The notes beneath the pieces are model-generated. The model did not search any database, was not told the origin of the DNA, and saw nothing but the letters and a program-made list of their open reading frames with translations. A stretch of DNA of 64,000 bases from Paenibacillus foliorum (GTDB taxonomy: Bacteria > Bacillota > Bacilli > Paenibacillales > NBRC-103111), in contig NZ_WHOD01000045.1 of assembly GCF_013141765.1 (NCBI RefSeq), positions 1-64,000 on the forward strand, written 5' to 3'. A program made the translations under genes and the position numbers. Positions 16,765 to 25,863 of the stretch are shown here, in pieces (position 1 is the stretch's first letter; each line of letters opens with the position of its first letter).

Positions 16765-17862
16765 TTATTTTACCCTGTATTCTTCAAAAAATCTCGGAAT
16801 TATCTGAGTGGAAGCACCCGGCATCTGAGGCAATATATAAAAACCGTCTTTAACGGTAGCAGGCTCTTCAAAAATATGACGAATCCAAGGGATATACTCC
16901 AGCATCGTTGCGTTCGACGTAGAGGCGACGAGATGCTGGTGAATTTGCCCCATATCTCCCACATGAGGACAGATTGGCAGGTCATAGGAAGCTGCGAGTC
17001 CTGCAACCTGCAACCACTCTGTTACTCCTCCCACTCGTGTCACATCGACTTGAACATATTCGATTGCGCCTTGATGAATATAATCACGGAATGCATATTT
17101 CGAATATACATGCTCGCCTAAGGCTATTGGCACCGTCAATGTATCCGCGAGCTTCTTGTGTCCAAGAATATCGTCCGGATTAAGCGGCTCCTCCAGCCAG
17201 TACAGGTCAAACTCCTCCAGCTTCTTGCCCCAAGTCATCGCTGTATTGATATTCCACTGCTGATTGACATCGATCATAAAGATTGTATTGTCACCGATTG
17301 CTTTCCTTACGGCTTTAACGCGGTCGTAATCTTCATGTGGGTCGGGCTTACCTACTTTAATTTTTACCCCTGTAAATCCTTGCTCGACGATTTCACTTAC
17401 ATCCTTGATCAGCCGTTCTTTGCTCCAATTAAGCCAACCCCCATTTGTGTTGTAAGCCTTTATCTGCTTCGATTTATGGCCACCCAAATACTGCCACAAT
17501 GGCTTATTCGAAGCTTTGGACATAATGTCCCACAGTGCTATGTCCACTGCGGCAAGAGCCATGTGCGTAATTCCGGCCCTTCCGATCCAGTGCATCTTGC
17601 CAAATCGAAGCTGATCCCATATTTCCCTTACCATGAATGGATCTTTACCGATTAATTCGGGAGCATAATACCGATCTATCGTATCGGTTATCATTTCGTC
17701 TCCATTTGCACAAGTACCGGTGTATCCGTATCCTGTAAAGCCTTCATCCGTAAATATCCGTACCCCCGCCAGTCCCCAGTGAGTAGCAACATTTATTGCA
17801 TCCGTTATCGGAGGAGTTATAGGCACATGCAGAACAAATGACTCAACTTTAGTAATTTTCAT
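16765..17862 (-). CDS. Mandelate racemase/muconate lactonizing enzyme-family protein
   Basis: This 365-residue enolase-superfamily member probably acts as a sugar-acid dehydratase. The N-terminal capping domain spans about residues 1-125. The barrel shows the Kx K pair (GVKIKVGK), metal ligands in IDVNQQW, WLEEPL and ALGEH, and a C-terminal DVTRVGG and CPHVGDMG. The His after the last strand fits the acid-sugar dehydratase subgroups, but the exact substrate cannot be read from sequence. AAGGAG precedes the ATG. With the GntR gene it forms a small catabolic unit, and the neighbouring AraC/dioxygenase genes may belong to it. Confidence 0.88.
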   Translation of the reverse strand: MKITKVESFVLHVPITPPITDAINVATHWGLAGVRIFTDEGFTGYGYTGTCANGDEMITDTIDRYYAPELIGKDPFMVREIWDQLRFGKMHWIGRAGITHMALAAVDIALWDIMSKASNKPLWQYLGGHKSKQIKAYNTNGGWLNWSKERLIKDVSEIVEQGFTGVKIKVGKPDPHEDYDRVKAVRKAIGDNTIFMIDVNQQWNINTAMTWGKKLEEFDLYWLEEPLNPDDILGHKKLADTLTVPIALGEHVYSKYAFRDYIHQGAIEYVQVDVTRVGGVTEWLQVAGLAASYDLPICPHVGDMGQIHQHLVASTSNATMLEYIPWIRHIFEEPATVKDGFYILPQMPGASTQIIPRFFEEYRVK

Positions 17863-18046
17863 AAAATGATTCTCCTTTATATGTATGGTTTTCTGTTACC
17901 GTATTAACTTCAATTTTCATGCGACTTTAACTATTTAGAGTAATTTGAATTATGTTCAAACCCTAGCTGCTATTCTCCATCTAACTCTGAAATAATCACT
18001 CCTTCACTAGTTACGTTTAATGAATATCTAGTTAAATAATATATCA

Positions 18047-18057
18047 TGTACGATACA
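18047..18057. promoter_or_regulatory. TGTA-CGA-TACA palindrome
   Basis: An exact 11-bp inverted repeat lies about 185 bp upstream of the enolase-superfamily start codon. It is a candidate GntR site. TGTATGG at 17881 may be a further half-site. Confidence 0.4.
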
Positions 18058-18154
18058 CGAAAAATAAAGGTGTTGTCAACAGTTTTATAGGTCACATAAA
18101 TTACAACCAGTTAACTCAGGCAGCACGCTTCAACCCCAAACAGAAATCCCCTCG

Positions 18155-19027
18155 TCATTGACCTTCTCTGTACTCTTCACGATACTCTCGAGGCGATCTT
18201 CCGTTTAGCTTGCGAAATAGCTTTGAAAAATAATGAATAGATGTAAATCCATGCTTGTCCGCGATCTCGGTGACGCTCAAATCCGTAAAGCGGAGGTCGT
18301 CCTTTGCTCGATTGATTCTGAATTGGATGACATACTGTGTTGGCGGCAAGCCGGTAGCAAGTTTGAACAACTCGAAAAAATAACCACGGCTTATTCGCAG
18401 ATCACTGTAATATGTCACCAACGGCTGTAGATTGCCGTGTACTAAATCCTGATCCAATCTCTCGAGCAGCTTATTCATCCGGGGATCAGGGAAATGTTCA
18501 TCTTTCAGGGCAAAAGTGAGAAAAAACTCAATAAACTGCTGGAAGCTGCTCTGTATCTTTAAATTGCGAATATATGTTCGCTCGTTCGTAAAATGATTAT
18601 CCGTGTAAAACTTCTCGAAGAAATCAATCCACAGTCGTACCTTCTCCACTTTCACATGCTCGGGTATTGAATAAGGAAATGATGGTCCTATCAGAGAAGG
18701 CCGCAGAGAGCCTGCATCAAAGCAGATTATACTCGGGTTGGTGAACTCCGCCCGACGATCTACGTACGTCCAATCGAAGTAACAGCACACATGCACCATC
18801 GGTTCGTCGCCGTCGGCAATCCAATGGTGAAGCTGCCCAGCCGGGATATACACGAAGGAACCGGCTGCGGTTTCGTAAGATCGATTGCAAGTCTGAATTA
18901 CACCTCTTCCTTCACTAATCAAATAGAGAGCGGACGCGTAGCTGATTCGATTGCTGCTGGTCTGCCCTTTGGAAAAGGGGTAGCGGGTCGCATAATAAAC
19001 ATAAGGATGAAAGTCTCCAAAATCCAA
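18155..19027 (-). CDS. AraC-family regulator with cupin sensor
   Basis: About 290 residues. An N-terminal cupin-type domain (AAGSFVYIPAGQLHHWIADGDEP) binds the effector. Two C-terminal AraC helix-turn-helices read LRISRGYFFELFKLATGLPP and VTEIADKHGFTSIHYFSKLFRKLNGRSP. I take the TTG at 19027 (AAAGGTGG 8 bases upstream) over the longer frame from 19048, which has no ribosome site. It is transcribed divergently from the dioxygenase-HEAT gene at 19167, its likely target. A similar AraC/dioxygenase pair lies at 50225-51934. Confidence 0.88.
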   Translation of the reverse strand: MDFGDFHPYVYYATRYPFSKGQTSSNRISYASALYLISEGRGVIQTCNRSYETAAGSFVYIPAGQLHHWIADGDEPMVHVCCYFDWTYVDRRAEFTNPSIICFDAGSLRPSLIGPSFPYSIPEHVKVEKVRLWIDFFEKFYTDNHFTNERTYIRNLKIQSSFQQFIEFFLTFALKDEHFPDPRMNKLLERLDQDLVHGNLQPLVTYYSDLRISRGYFFELFKLATGLPPTQYVIQFRINRAKDDLRFTDLSVTEIADKHGFTSIHYFSKLFRKLNGRSPREYREEYREGQ

Positions 19028-19166
19028 CCAGTTCACCACCTTTAACAAAATTTAAAAGCAATTCATATGACGATTGTACAAATGATTGACGTTTTTGCAA
19101 ATACAAAATACACCGGATACTGTACTATTTTTAAAGTAATGACACAAATTCTAAGGGGGATTAAAC

Positions 19167-20732
19167 ATGCTAGATAGCAAGTACTTGTTGACTGATGAGC
19201 AAATGATGCATTTTATTACCAAAGGCTATCTTGTGCTTCATAATGACCTGCCTCAACAGCTTCATCAGAATATAATGAACCAGATCTATCACATTCTGCA
19301 CGAAGAAGGCAATCCTGGCAACAATATTCTCCCCCGTGTTCCTGACATACAGCAGCTGTTCGATACGCCGGTTGTCAAAGGAGCCTTAACGAGTGTGCTT
19401 GGATCGGATTATTACATGCATCCGCACCGTCACTGTCATTTCAACCAGCCGGGAAATCTGACGCCGGGCGGTGGAAAATGGCACAAAGACGGCTATTGGT
19501 CTTCAATGCGCAGCCATCGACCGTGGTGGGCGATGATTTTTTATTACACCCACGATATTACCGAAGAGTTAGGGCCTACTACCATTATGCCGGGGACCCA
19601 CTACTACGAAAAATTTATCGACAACCGTGGCGAGTCTCTGCTGCCGACAGGCAAGGCGGGAACTATGGTACTGGTGCATTTCGACTTGTGGCATAAAGCT
19701 TCGCTCAATGTATCTGATCTAGATCGGTATATGCTTAAGTTTCAATTTCTCCGATTGTCCGCTCCTGAACTTCCGAGCTGGAATCATCAAAGCAAGGAAA
19801 TGATAGTTCCAAATGGGATGCCAGCTATCCATATGAATTTATGGCAAGACGTCTGGGATTGGCTCCGTGGAGAACAACATATGACAAAACAAGACGGCGT
19901 GACCTCGAATGAGGAGCGTTTGTTGGTATTAAGGCAAGAGCTTGAATCAGAGGATGCGACCCTTCGCGAGCTAGCAGCCGACGAGTTGGGACGATTCGGA
20001 GCAGTGGCCGGTTCTTGCGCCCCTAAATTAGGGCTTCTATTGAACGATCCGGTTGAAACGACCGCTTTAAATGCAGCCTATGCACTTGGACATCTTGGAA
20101 AACAAGGGATCGAAGTGCTGATCTACCAAATAAAGGAGGGCTCAAGCTTAGTAGCGGAACGTGCCGCATACGGATTACAAGGAGCTGGCATAGAGGCTAT
20201 TCCCGAGTTGCTGAAGGTTATGAAACATGAGGATGAGAAGCGCCGTGCGCTGGCGGTGTTCGTAATCGGAATGATAGGATATTCTGGAGGTGAGGCGGTA
20301 CCCTCGCTAATATCATGCCTTCAGGATGAAAGCGAATGGGTTCGTCGGAATGCGGTCGAAGCATTAGGTATAATCAGGAATGCTGGTGAACAGGCCGTTC
20401 AGTCATTAGCGAATGTATTGGAGGATTCCCTGCTATGTGAAACTAACGATGCTTCAGAATCGAAAAACATGGATATAAGCAATCAGCACTACATTACCAA
20501 TAAGATTGGTTATACCGCTGCGCTGTCACTGCTGCGAACAGGTAAGACAGGCGATGTGAAGCAAGTTGTCCGCTCACTGGAGAAATCGATGTACAGCAAT
20601 GACCGCTACGTCAGAGCTTACGCGGCGGAAGCAATTACTCACCTGCGAACAGAGGAAGCAGTTGATATCTTGATTCGGCATTACCGCACTTCCCGTTGGT
20701 GTTCGGATACAAGTAAAGCCAGCACCTTCTAA
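19167..20732 (+). CDS. Phytanoyl-CoA dioxygenase-like domain fused to HEAT-like repeats
   Basis: Residues 1 to about 230 form a PhyH-type Fe(II)/2-oxoglutarate dioxygenase. The iron motif is HxD in GKWHKDGYW (near residue 106), the distal His is in FDLWHKAS (near 175), and IMPGTHYYEKF lies between them. Residues about 245-515 are a helical array of HEAT/PBS-lyase-type repeats, for example AADELGRFGAVA, ALNAAYALGHLGKQG, AAYGLQGAGIEAIPEL and VRRNAVEALGIIR. Such repeats usually mediate protein binding. PhyH enzymes are normally about 260-300 residues, so the fusion is unusual. AAGGGGG precedes the ATG. It is divergent from the AraC gene and followed by a terminator. The substrate is unknown. Confidence 0.87.
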   Translation: MLDSKYLLTDEQMMHFITKGYLVLHNDLPQQLHQNIMNQIYHILHEEGNPGNNILPRVPDIQQLFDTPVVKGALTSVLGSDYYMHPHRHCHFNQPGNLTPGGGKWHKDGYWSSMRSHRPWWAMIFYYTHDITEELGPTTIMPGTHYYEKFIDNRGESLLPTGKAGTMVLVHFDLWHKASLNVSDLDRYMLKFQFLRLSAPELPSWNHQSKEMIVPNGMPAIHMNLWQDVWDWLRGEQHMTKQDGVTSNEERLLVLRQELESEDATLRELAADELGRFGAVAGSCAPKLGLLLNDPVETTALNAAYALGHLGKQGIEVLIYQIKEGSSLVAERAAYGLQGAGIEAIPELLKVMKHEDEKRRALAVFVIGMIGYSGGEAVPSLISCLQDESEWVRRNAVEALGIIRNAGEQAVQSLANVLEDSLLCETNDASESKNMDISNQHYITNKIGYTAALSLLRTGKTGDVKQVVRSLEKSMYSNDRYVRAYAAEAITHLRTEEAVDILIRHYRTSRWCSDTSKASTF

Positions 20733-20772
20733 GTAAAATGCTCACCAATAAATAGGTTTTTCTTATTTAGCG

Positions 20773-20810
20773 GCCTTAGTTCGGTAATTTAACGGACTAA
20801 GGCTTTTTTT
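20773..20810 (+). terminator. Intrinsic terminator after dioxygenase-HEAT gene
   Basis: Arms GCCTTAGTTCG and CGGACTAAGGC are followed by TTTTTTT. Confidence 0.88.
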
Positions 20811-20939
20811 ACCATTAGCCCTCCATATTGCAATAGAAGCGCGAGGAAGAGATATTAACTCATATTTCCAGCAGCACCCTTTTGTAGTCAGTAAGACTTA
20901 TTTATCCGACAAAAATAATTGCCCACGTTTTCTTGAGTT

Positions 20940-20967
20940 AGTTTACATAATATATATTATGTAATTA
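20940..20967. other. dif-like 11-6-11 site, copy 2
   Basis: Read on the minus strand it has arm TAATTACATAA, spacer TATATA and arm TTATGTAAACT. From memory, the spacer and last arm equal those of B. subtilis dif. The inner 22 bp (20943-20964) are a perfect palindrome. The rest of 20811-21278 shows no gene. Confidence 0.6.
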
Positions 20968-21278
20968 AATACTCCTGCTGAATCTTAGCACCTCACGGGA
21001 TGGATCAAAAAAGCCTTACCAGCTTCTCAACGCAACGCAGATTTGCAATCGCCCTCTTGTATTTATCGTCCATCATTCTCTACTTGGTTTTTATTGTCTT
21101 CTGTAGGAATTTGATGTCCTCATGTACAATTTCATCATTTTTAGGTTGAATTTTTATTTTTTATTAACTGACACCCGGAAAGTTCCTAGAGGCTTCGAAT
21201 ATATAATAGGAAAGCACCTTTTCATGAAACGGTGAAAAACGGGATTCTTCCCCCCCAGAACAAAGGAGTGTCACTTGT

Positions 21279-22574
21279 ATGAAAAAAACAATACTAACGT
21301 GTATAACGGCTGCTGTACTCGCCCTGGCCTCAATTCCGGCTGGAATAACAGCAAGTCCGGAGCAAGCTTATGCCTGCTCAAAAGGCGAAAGCACTACACC
21401 GGAGTACGACTACTCGGTAGCGAGCAGCGTGTTTTACGGAGCCCCCATTAAAGTAGACAACGTATACTTCGAAGGCAAGCTCTACCGGATGGGAACATTT
21501 GTGACAGAGACAAACTACAAGGGTAGTGCAGTCCGCACCTTGCTTACACCCATAGATAGCGACCAGTGTGGTGCTACATTTGAGCTGGGCCACAATTATT
21601 TGGTGTATGCTAACAACCGTCTTGGATACCCTTCTGCAAGTGTGTTTGACATTTATGAAGGAGACCAGGTTCAAGAGCGCATAGCGCAGATCAAGGATTT
21701 GGACATAGTGCCTGTACCTGCACCAGGAGTACATACAGAAACTTTATACCCAGGGAACGATGTTACTATTTCCTTGGATGATAAGTTAATTCCATTCCAG
21801 CCTGCACCCGTCTTTTTCAAAAACTCGCTTTATGTACCCATGACTTTCTTCCGAGATGCTCTTGGTTATGTTACTATATGGGATTCCAAATTAGGGCGCT
21901 ATGAAATTATGCTAAAATCCGATTGGGCTGGAATCTTCGCCAAGGGTGATCCTTCTCAATCCGAATTTACCGGTAATTCTACTGGCATACCGGCTGGAAC
22001 TGCCCCTTTCGATGCAGGTGTAACTTATTCAGACGTCCAGATGCGTGTTGATGGAAAAATATTTGCCGCTGAAAACCTGCCATTTACCTATGATGGCGTA
22101 GTATATGTAGCACTGAGAAGCACAGCTGAGAAGCTCGGATTGCAGGTGAACTGGCTGGCGGATTCTTATATGGCACAGATTAAGGATACCAGGCCTATCG
22201 ATGAGCTGCAGCGTCCTATCCTGGAGATGAGGTTATCCTCTAGCATAGCTGGGGAAGCCGATCTAATTGTCGACAAAGTCAATAACGATCAGGTGCTTTA
22301 CCGTTACGACCGACCTCTAGAGTTAGGAGAAAAAGCGGTGCAGTTCACCGCCCCGTTCAACGAGCTGATCAAAGAACCCAATGGCGAGGGAAATCGTAAA
22401 ATTCGCTTATTTCTACGCGCGGGCGAACGAGAGAAAGAAATGCTGGTCACCGAACCGTTGAACGATGCTCTCCTTCGCGACCCTGATGTACGATCAAGAG
22501 CTAATTTGGTACTAAGTACCTATCACTACATGTGGCCGGAGAATGGAGTATTCGGATTAGCCAATTTACGGTAA
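21279..22574 (+). CDS. Secreted protein with netrin-like N-terminus and copper-amine-oxidase-N stalk domain
   Basis: A 431-residue exported protein. Its signal peptide spans about residues 1-32 (cleavage near AYA-CSKG). The next about 115 residues look like a netrin/TIMP-like module: an N-terminal Cys at the mature end, then VFYGAPI, a TNYKG strand, CGATFELGHNYLVYA with a second Cys. Two 'stalk' (Cu_amine_oxidN1-like) segments follow, recognisable by SLDDKLIPFQPAPVFFKNSLYVPMTFFRDALGY and FTYDGVVYVALRSTAEKLGLQVNW. Both modules are common on Paenibacillus cell-surface proteins and have no assigned enzymatic role. AAGGAG precedes the ATG and a strong terminator follows. Confidence 0.8.
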   Translation: MKKTILTCITAAVLALASIPAGITASPEQAYACSKGESTTPEYDYSVASSVFYGAPIKVDNVYFEGKLYRMGTFVTETNYKGSAVRTLLTPIDSDQCGATFELGHNYLVYANNRLGYPSASVFDIYEGDQVQERIAQIKDLDIVPVPAPGVHTETLYPGNDVTISLDDKLIPFQPAPVFFKNSLYVPMTFFRDALGYVTIWDSKLGRYEIMLKSDWAGIFAKGDPSQSEFTGNSTGIPAGTAPFDAGVTYSDVQMRVDGKIFAAENLPFTYDGVVYVALRSTAEKLGLQVNWLADSYMAQIKDTRPIDELQRPILEMRLSSSIAGEADLIVDKVNNDQVLYRYDRPLELGEKAVQFTAPFNELIKEPNGEGNRKIRLFLRAGEREKEMLVTEPLNDALLRDPDVRSRANLVLSTYHYMWPENGVFGLANLR

Positions 22575-22591
22575 CCTAATATATCTTATTA

Positions 22592-22640
22592 AAAAAACCT
22601 TAGGCGCGCCACAGTCGATATGTGGAGCCTAAGGTTTTTT
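22592..22640 (+). terminator. Strong intrinsic terminator
   Basis: A long stem (AACCTTAGGC / GCCTAAGGTT with inner CCACA/TGTGG) is flanked by A- and T-runs, so it can act in both directions. Confidence 0.88.
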
Positions 22641-22693
22641 CGTATATCCCAACCCATTATACTTTGATAAACCAAAAGAGGAACTGCCCAGTA

Positions 22694-24149
22694 TAAACTG
22701 GAACCTTAGTCAAGGATACTTAAAAAAAGAGTATTAGGCTACACTTAAGAGGTGATTCCTGTATTGAACAGGAGTCATCTTTTTTAGTCCCCACTGATAT
22801 CTGTGATGATTGTAATAACGAATATAGCGGTTAATTTCTCGTTCCAACTCGGCAAACGTTGTACAGTTTTGACTCTTAACATGGTCCTTCATATGGCCGA
22901 AGAAGGACTCCTGCGGGGCATTGTCCCAACAGTTACCACGTCGTGACATCGATTGTCCAATACCCTTTTTCTTTAATAAGTTCTGGTAGGTTGGGCTGGT
23001 GTAATGGCTCCCTTGATCGGAATGGATGAAGGCATCCTTATGCAGTTTCATGCGTCTCTGTTTCGTTAACGATTCAATTGTTTGTGTAGCCAGTGGCAGA
23101 TGGAGGGATTCGGAGATGTTATGGGCTAGAAGCTCCCCTGTGGAGGCGTCCAGAATGGTTGACAAATAAGCCGTCTGCATGTTGCCATACGGAAGATAGG
23201 TGATATCGGTGAGTAGCACAAGGCCTGGGATTCCTTTCTTGAAGTCCCTCTGTAACTCATTGGAGAGTGTGCGGTGTTCTTGTGTAGCTTTGCGGCGATA
23301 CGGGTTAGGTTTCCGATGAGGGCATACGAGGTCAAATTTCTTCATTAACCTTCGAATACGCTTCAGGTTGTAACAGGTGTCATATTCGTTCTCCAACGTC
23401 ATTTTAATGGATCTGGAGCCCTTTTTGTAACCTCTTCGATTAAATGCTTTCTTGATGAGCGCGCCTGCTTGCTCATCCACTAGTGCACGCTCTTGGCGCT
23501 TCTCAGCAGCGTTGAGGTAGCTGTAATATCCAGAGCGAGACACGTCAAGCAGTCGACAGAGGTAACGTGTCATTCGCCCCGAGCCTTGTTGTAAAGCTTC
23601 CTGAATCAGTTTAAAACGCTCACTCTGGTTTAGAGTTTTTCCGTTTGCCGCTAACCTCCTTTCGTTCTTGTCTAACTTTTTTACATATTCCAGTTGAGCC
23701 TCCAAAAGTCTAATCTTCGCTTCCTGTCTAGCAATGATCTCATCTGGAGATAAATTTCGTTTTGAAGGGCGTAGCACCGTTTCTTTACGGGAGTCCGCAA
23801 GTCCAGTGATTCCGTCTTTTTCGTAAGCTTTCTTCCACCGGTCTGCACACTGTTCGATTCGCTTCATGCCAAGGATCTCCACATGGAACCCACTTGTTTC
23901 GAAAATCTCTCTAGGTGTTTGCCCTGACAGGTACCGGTCGATGAACAGGCGTTTGAATTCATCTGCATAGGTAATCGATTTTTCACTGACTCGTAAAACA
24001 TACGGGTTATTATTTAACTGTTCCTGCTCATTTTTATTAAAGTATTTTTTGCTCATAAGTTCGCCCCCACTGTTCACTCTAGTATACAAAAAGGTACCCA
24101 TACGCTAAACACTTTTTTTCAAAGTGTCCAGTGTATGGGTACCAGTTTA
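22694..24149 (-). mobile_element. Intact IS3-family (IS150-like) insertion sequence
   Basis: The element is 1456 bp. Its ends begin TAAACTGG (22694-22701) and end CCAGTTTA (24142-24149) as imperfect terminal inverted repeats. It is flanked by a direct GTA target duplication (22691-22693 and 24150-24152). It carries one transposase gene on the minus strand and separates the stalk-protein terminator from the MFS gene. Nothing appears disrupted by the insertion. Confidence 0.85.
22734..24056 (-). CDS. IS3-family transposase, single fused frame
   Basis: About 440 residues. An N-terminal helix-turn-helix/leucine-rich part (OrfA equivalent, about residues 1-130, SGQTPREIFETSGFHVEILG) runs straight into the DDE integrase core. 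The catalytic triad is visible as LLTDITYLPYG, IHSDQGSHY and RGNCWDNAPQESFFGHMK. In most IS3 elements the two parts are joined by a programmed frameshift; here they are already in one frame. I take the ATG at 24056 (MSKKYF, G-rich ribosome site) over an upstream ATG at 24101. All catalytic residues are present, so it may be active. Confidence 0.93.
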   Translation of the reverse strand: MSKKYFNKNEQEQLNNNPYVLRVSEKSITYADEFKRLFIDRYLSGQTPREIFETSGFHVEILGMKRIEQCADRWKKAYEKDGITGLADSRKETVLRPSKRNLSPDEIIARQEAKIRLLEAQLEYVKKLDKNERRLAANGKTLNQSERFKLIQEALQQGSGRMTRYLCRLLDVSRSGYYSYLNAAEKRQERALVDEQAGALIKKAFNRRGYKKGSRSIKMTLENEYDTCYNLKRIRRLMKKFDLVCPHRKPNPYRRKATQEHRTLSNELQRDFKKGIPGLVLLTDITYLPYGNMQTAYLSTILDASTGELLAHNISESLHLPLATQTIESLTKQRRMKLHKDAFIHSDQGSHYTSPTYQNLLKKKGIGQSMSRRGNCWDNAPQESFFGHMKDHVKSQNCTTFAELEREINRYIRYYNHHRYQWGLKKMTPVQYRNHLLSVA

Positions 24150-24179
24150 GTAGCGTGCTCCTCTTTACTGTCTTCTCCG

Positions 24180-25355
24180 TTAGTGTACGTTTACTTCCTC
24201 TGAGCTCGATTTGAAGATGTTTATTTTGATCATGATCATTAAAAAAGCAAGAAGTGCAAACATAATTCCGCTCCAGAAGAGTTGATGAATTCCCAATCGA
24301 GAAATAAACCAACCACCAATAGCAGTCCCTGCAGTAATTCCAAGATTAGAAAATGAGATAAACAAGCTGTTTCCGAATTCGGGAGCTTCTTTCGCCTCAG
24401 TCGTTAACCATGCTTGACTAACAATAAGGCCTCCAGAATGTACTGCTCCCCAAATGAACACGATTATAACCATCGGAATGAAAAAAGGACTCAGATAATA
24501 AGCGAATAAGTAAATTACCGCATAAAGTAGAGGAAACATGAAGACAGTCTTTGTAATACTTTTATGCAAAAATCCTCCAAATAAAAAATTCCCCCAAATC
24601 ATGATCAGACCAAAAGCCATCAGCATGATACTAATCCAAGACCCGTTCATTTGTGTTACTTGTCCAAGATATTCAGCAAAGTAGCTGTACACAGAAAACA
24701 TCGCTGCAAAAATAAAAATAACGGTTACGATATTTAACCACAATTGTGGTTTGCGTAATATACCGAGCTGCTTGCCATAAGACATTTTTTCCTTAACAGG
24801 CATTGAGGGAAGCCAAACTAATATACCTGCGAAGGCAATCACACTTACAAAAGCTCCAAACAAAAAAGCAACCTCTAACGAAAACTGTTCCGCGAGATAA
24901 GAAGTTAAAGGCACTCCAATAGCAAACCCTACCGTTATTCCAGCAAAAACCTTTGTAACCGCTTTGTTGCTTTTTTCCGAGGGGACAAGCTTAGCTGCTG
25001 TCACAAGGGCTACTGAAAAAAAGACAGGATGAAATATGGCAGGTAGAATGCGGAAAGCTAACATAACATCGAAATTTGTAGTATACGCATAAACCATATT
25101 TGAAATTGCGAAAATAAGTATAGCCGTTAAAAGAATGACTTTACGATTAACACCAGAAGCAAGTAATGTCAGAAAAGGACCTGAAATGGCAACGACTAAA
25201 GCAAATATACTTACAAGCCATCCTGCCTGTGAAGCCGATATGTTAAATTTTTGAGTTACTTGAGGAAGAACCCCTATTATACCCATTTCCGTTGTAATAA
25301 TGCCGAACACGCCTAAAGCCAGAATAATGATAAGCAACGGGTTAATCTTTTTCAT
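24180..25355 (-). CDS. MFS transporter, 12-TM DHA1 type
   Basis: The 391-residue major facilitator has the AraJ/YdhP-like start (LALGVFGIITTEMGIIGVLPQV). A loop 2-3 motif sits near FLTLLASGVNRKVILL, and PSMPVKEKMSYGKQL marks the central cytoplasmic loop between two six-helix halves. Members export drugs, sugars or amino acids; the substrate cannot be read. It lies downstream of an ArsR-type regulator on the same strand and is its probable target. The IS3 element was inserted 31 bp past its stop codon. Confidence 0.87.
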   Translation of the reverse strand: MKKINPLLIIILALGVFGIITTEMGIIGVLPQVTQKFNISASQAGWLVSIFALVVAISGPFLTLLASGVNRKVILLTAILIFAISNMVYAYTTNFDVMLAFRILPAIFHPVFFSVALVTAAKLVPSEKSNKAVTKVFAGITVGFAIGVPLTSYLAEQFSLEVAFLFGAFVSVIAFAGILVWLPSMPVKEKMSYGKQLGILRKPQLWLNIVTVIFIFAAMFSVYSYFAEYLGQVTQMNGSWISIMLMAFGLIMIWGNFLFGGFLHKSITKTVFMFPLLYAVIYLFAYYLSPFFIPMVIIVFIWGAVHSGGLIVSQAWLTTEAKEAPEFGNSLFISFSNLGITAGTAIGGWFISRLGIHQLFWSGIMFALLAFLMIMIKINIFKSSSEEVNVH

Positions 25356-25440
25356 AATAATTGTAAATCTCCATTCATTTTCATATTTATATATATAGAA
25401 TTATAGATGTAATAGGCCAAAAAAAAGCCTCCCTTTCCGT

Positions 25441-25752
25441 TTATAGATTCTTATTGATGTACTCGGAAAATTCCTGTATTGTTTTTTCGTTCCGACGATA
25501 ATATGTCCACTTCCCTATTCGCTCAGATTCCAACAAACCAGCTTTTTGCATAGTGAACAAATAACTCGAGATAACAGACTGTGCAAGTCCCGATTTAGCC
25601 TGAATATCTCCTACGCATACACCAATTCGAATATTGAGACCTTGTTGTAAATAGGGTTTTTCATCAAAGAATTCCTCAGGCTTCTTTAACCACTGCATAA
25701 TTTGACTACGAGTCTCGTTAGACAAAGATTTATAAATCAATAAAGGTTCCAT
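25441..25752 (-). CDS. ArsR/SmtB-family regulator
   Basis: The 103-residue winged-helix protein shows KSLSNETRSQIMQWL for helix 1-2, GDIQAKSGLAQSVISSYLFTM for the recognition region, and KAGLLESERIGKWTYYRRNE for the wing. A metal-box ELCVCDL motif is absent; the segment reads IGVCVGDI with one Cys. It is therefore more likely a small-molecule or redox sensor than a metal sensor. A palindrome (ATCTAT, 4 bp, ATAGAT) starts 12 bp before the ATG. There is no Shine-Dalgarno site, which is unusual for this genome. It precedes the MFS gene by 85 bp. Confidence 0.85.
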   Translation of the reverse strand: MEPLLIYKSLSNETRSQIMQWLKKPEEFFDEKPYLQQGLNIRIGVCVGDIQAKSGLAQSVISSYLFTMQKAGLLESERIGKWTYYRRNEKTIQEFSEYINKNL

Positions 25753-25763
25753 ATGATTATTAT

Positions 25764-25779
25764 ATCTATTATTATAGAT
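25764..25779. promoter_or_regulatory. Candidate ArsR operator
   Basis: An exact ATCTAT-TATT-ATAGAT palindrome stands immediately upstream of the ArsR gene. A related ATATATATAG / TTATAGAT stretch lies at about 25390-25410, in front of the MFS gene. Confidence 0.55.
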
Positions 25780-25863
25780 TTGTAAATATAAAATATGCCT
25801 CTTTCTCTAATGTACTTTGAATCATAAAGCCCGCTGATGATACTCAACAGGCTAACATGACGT

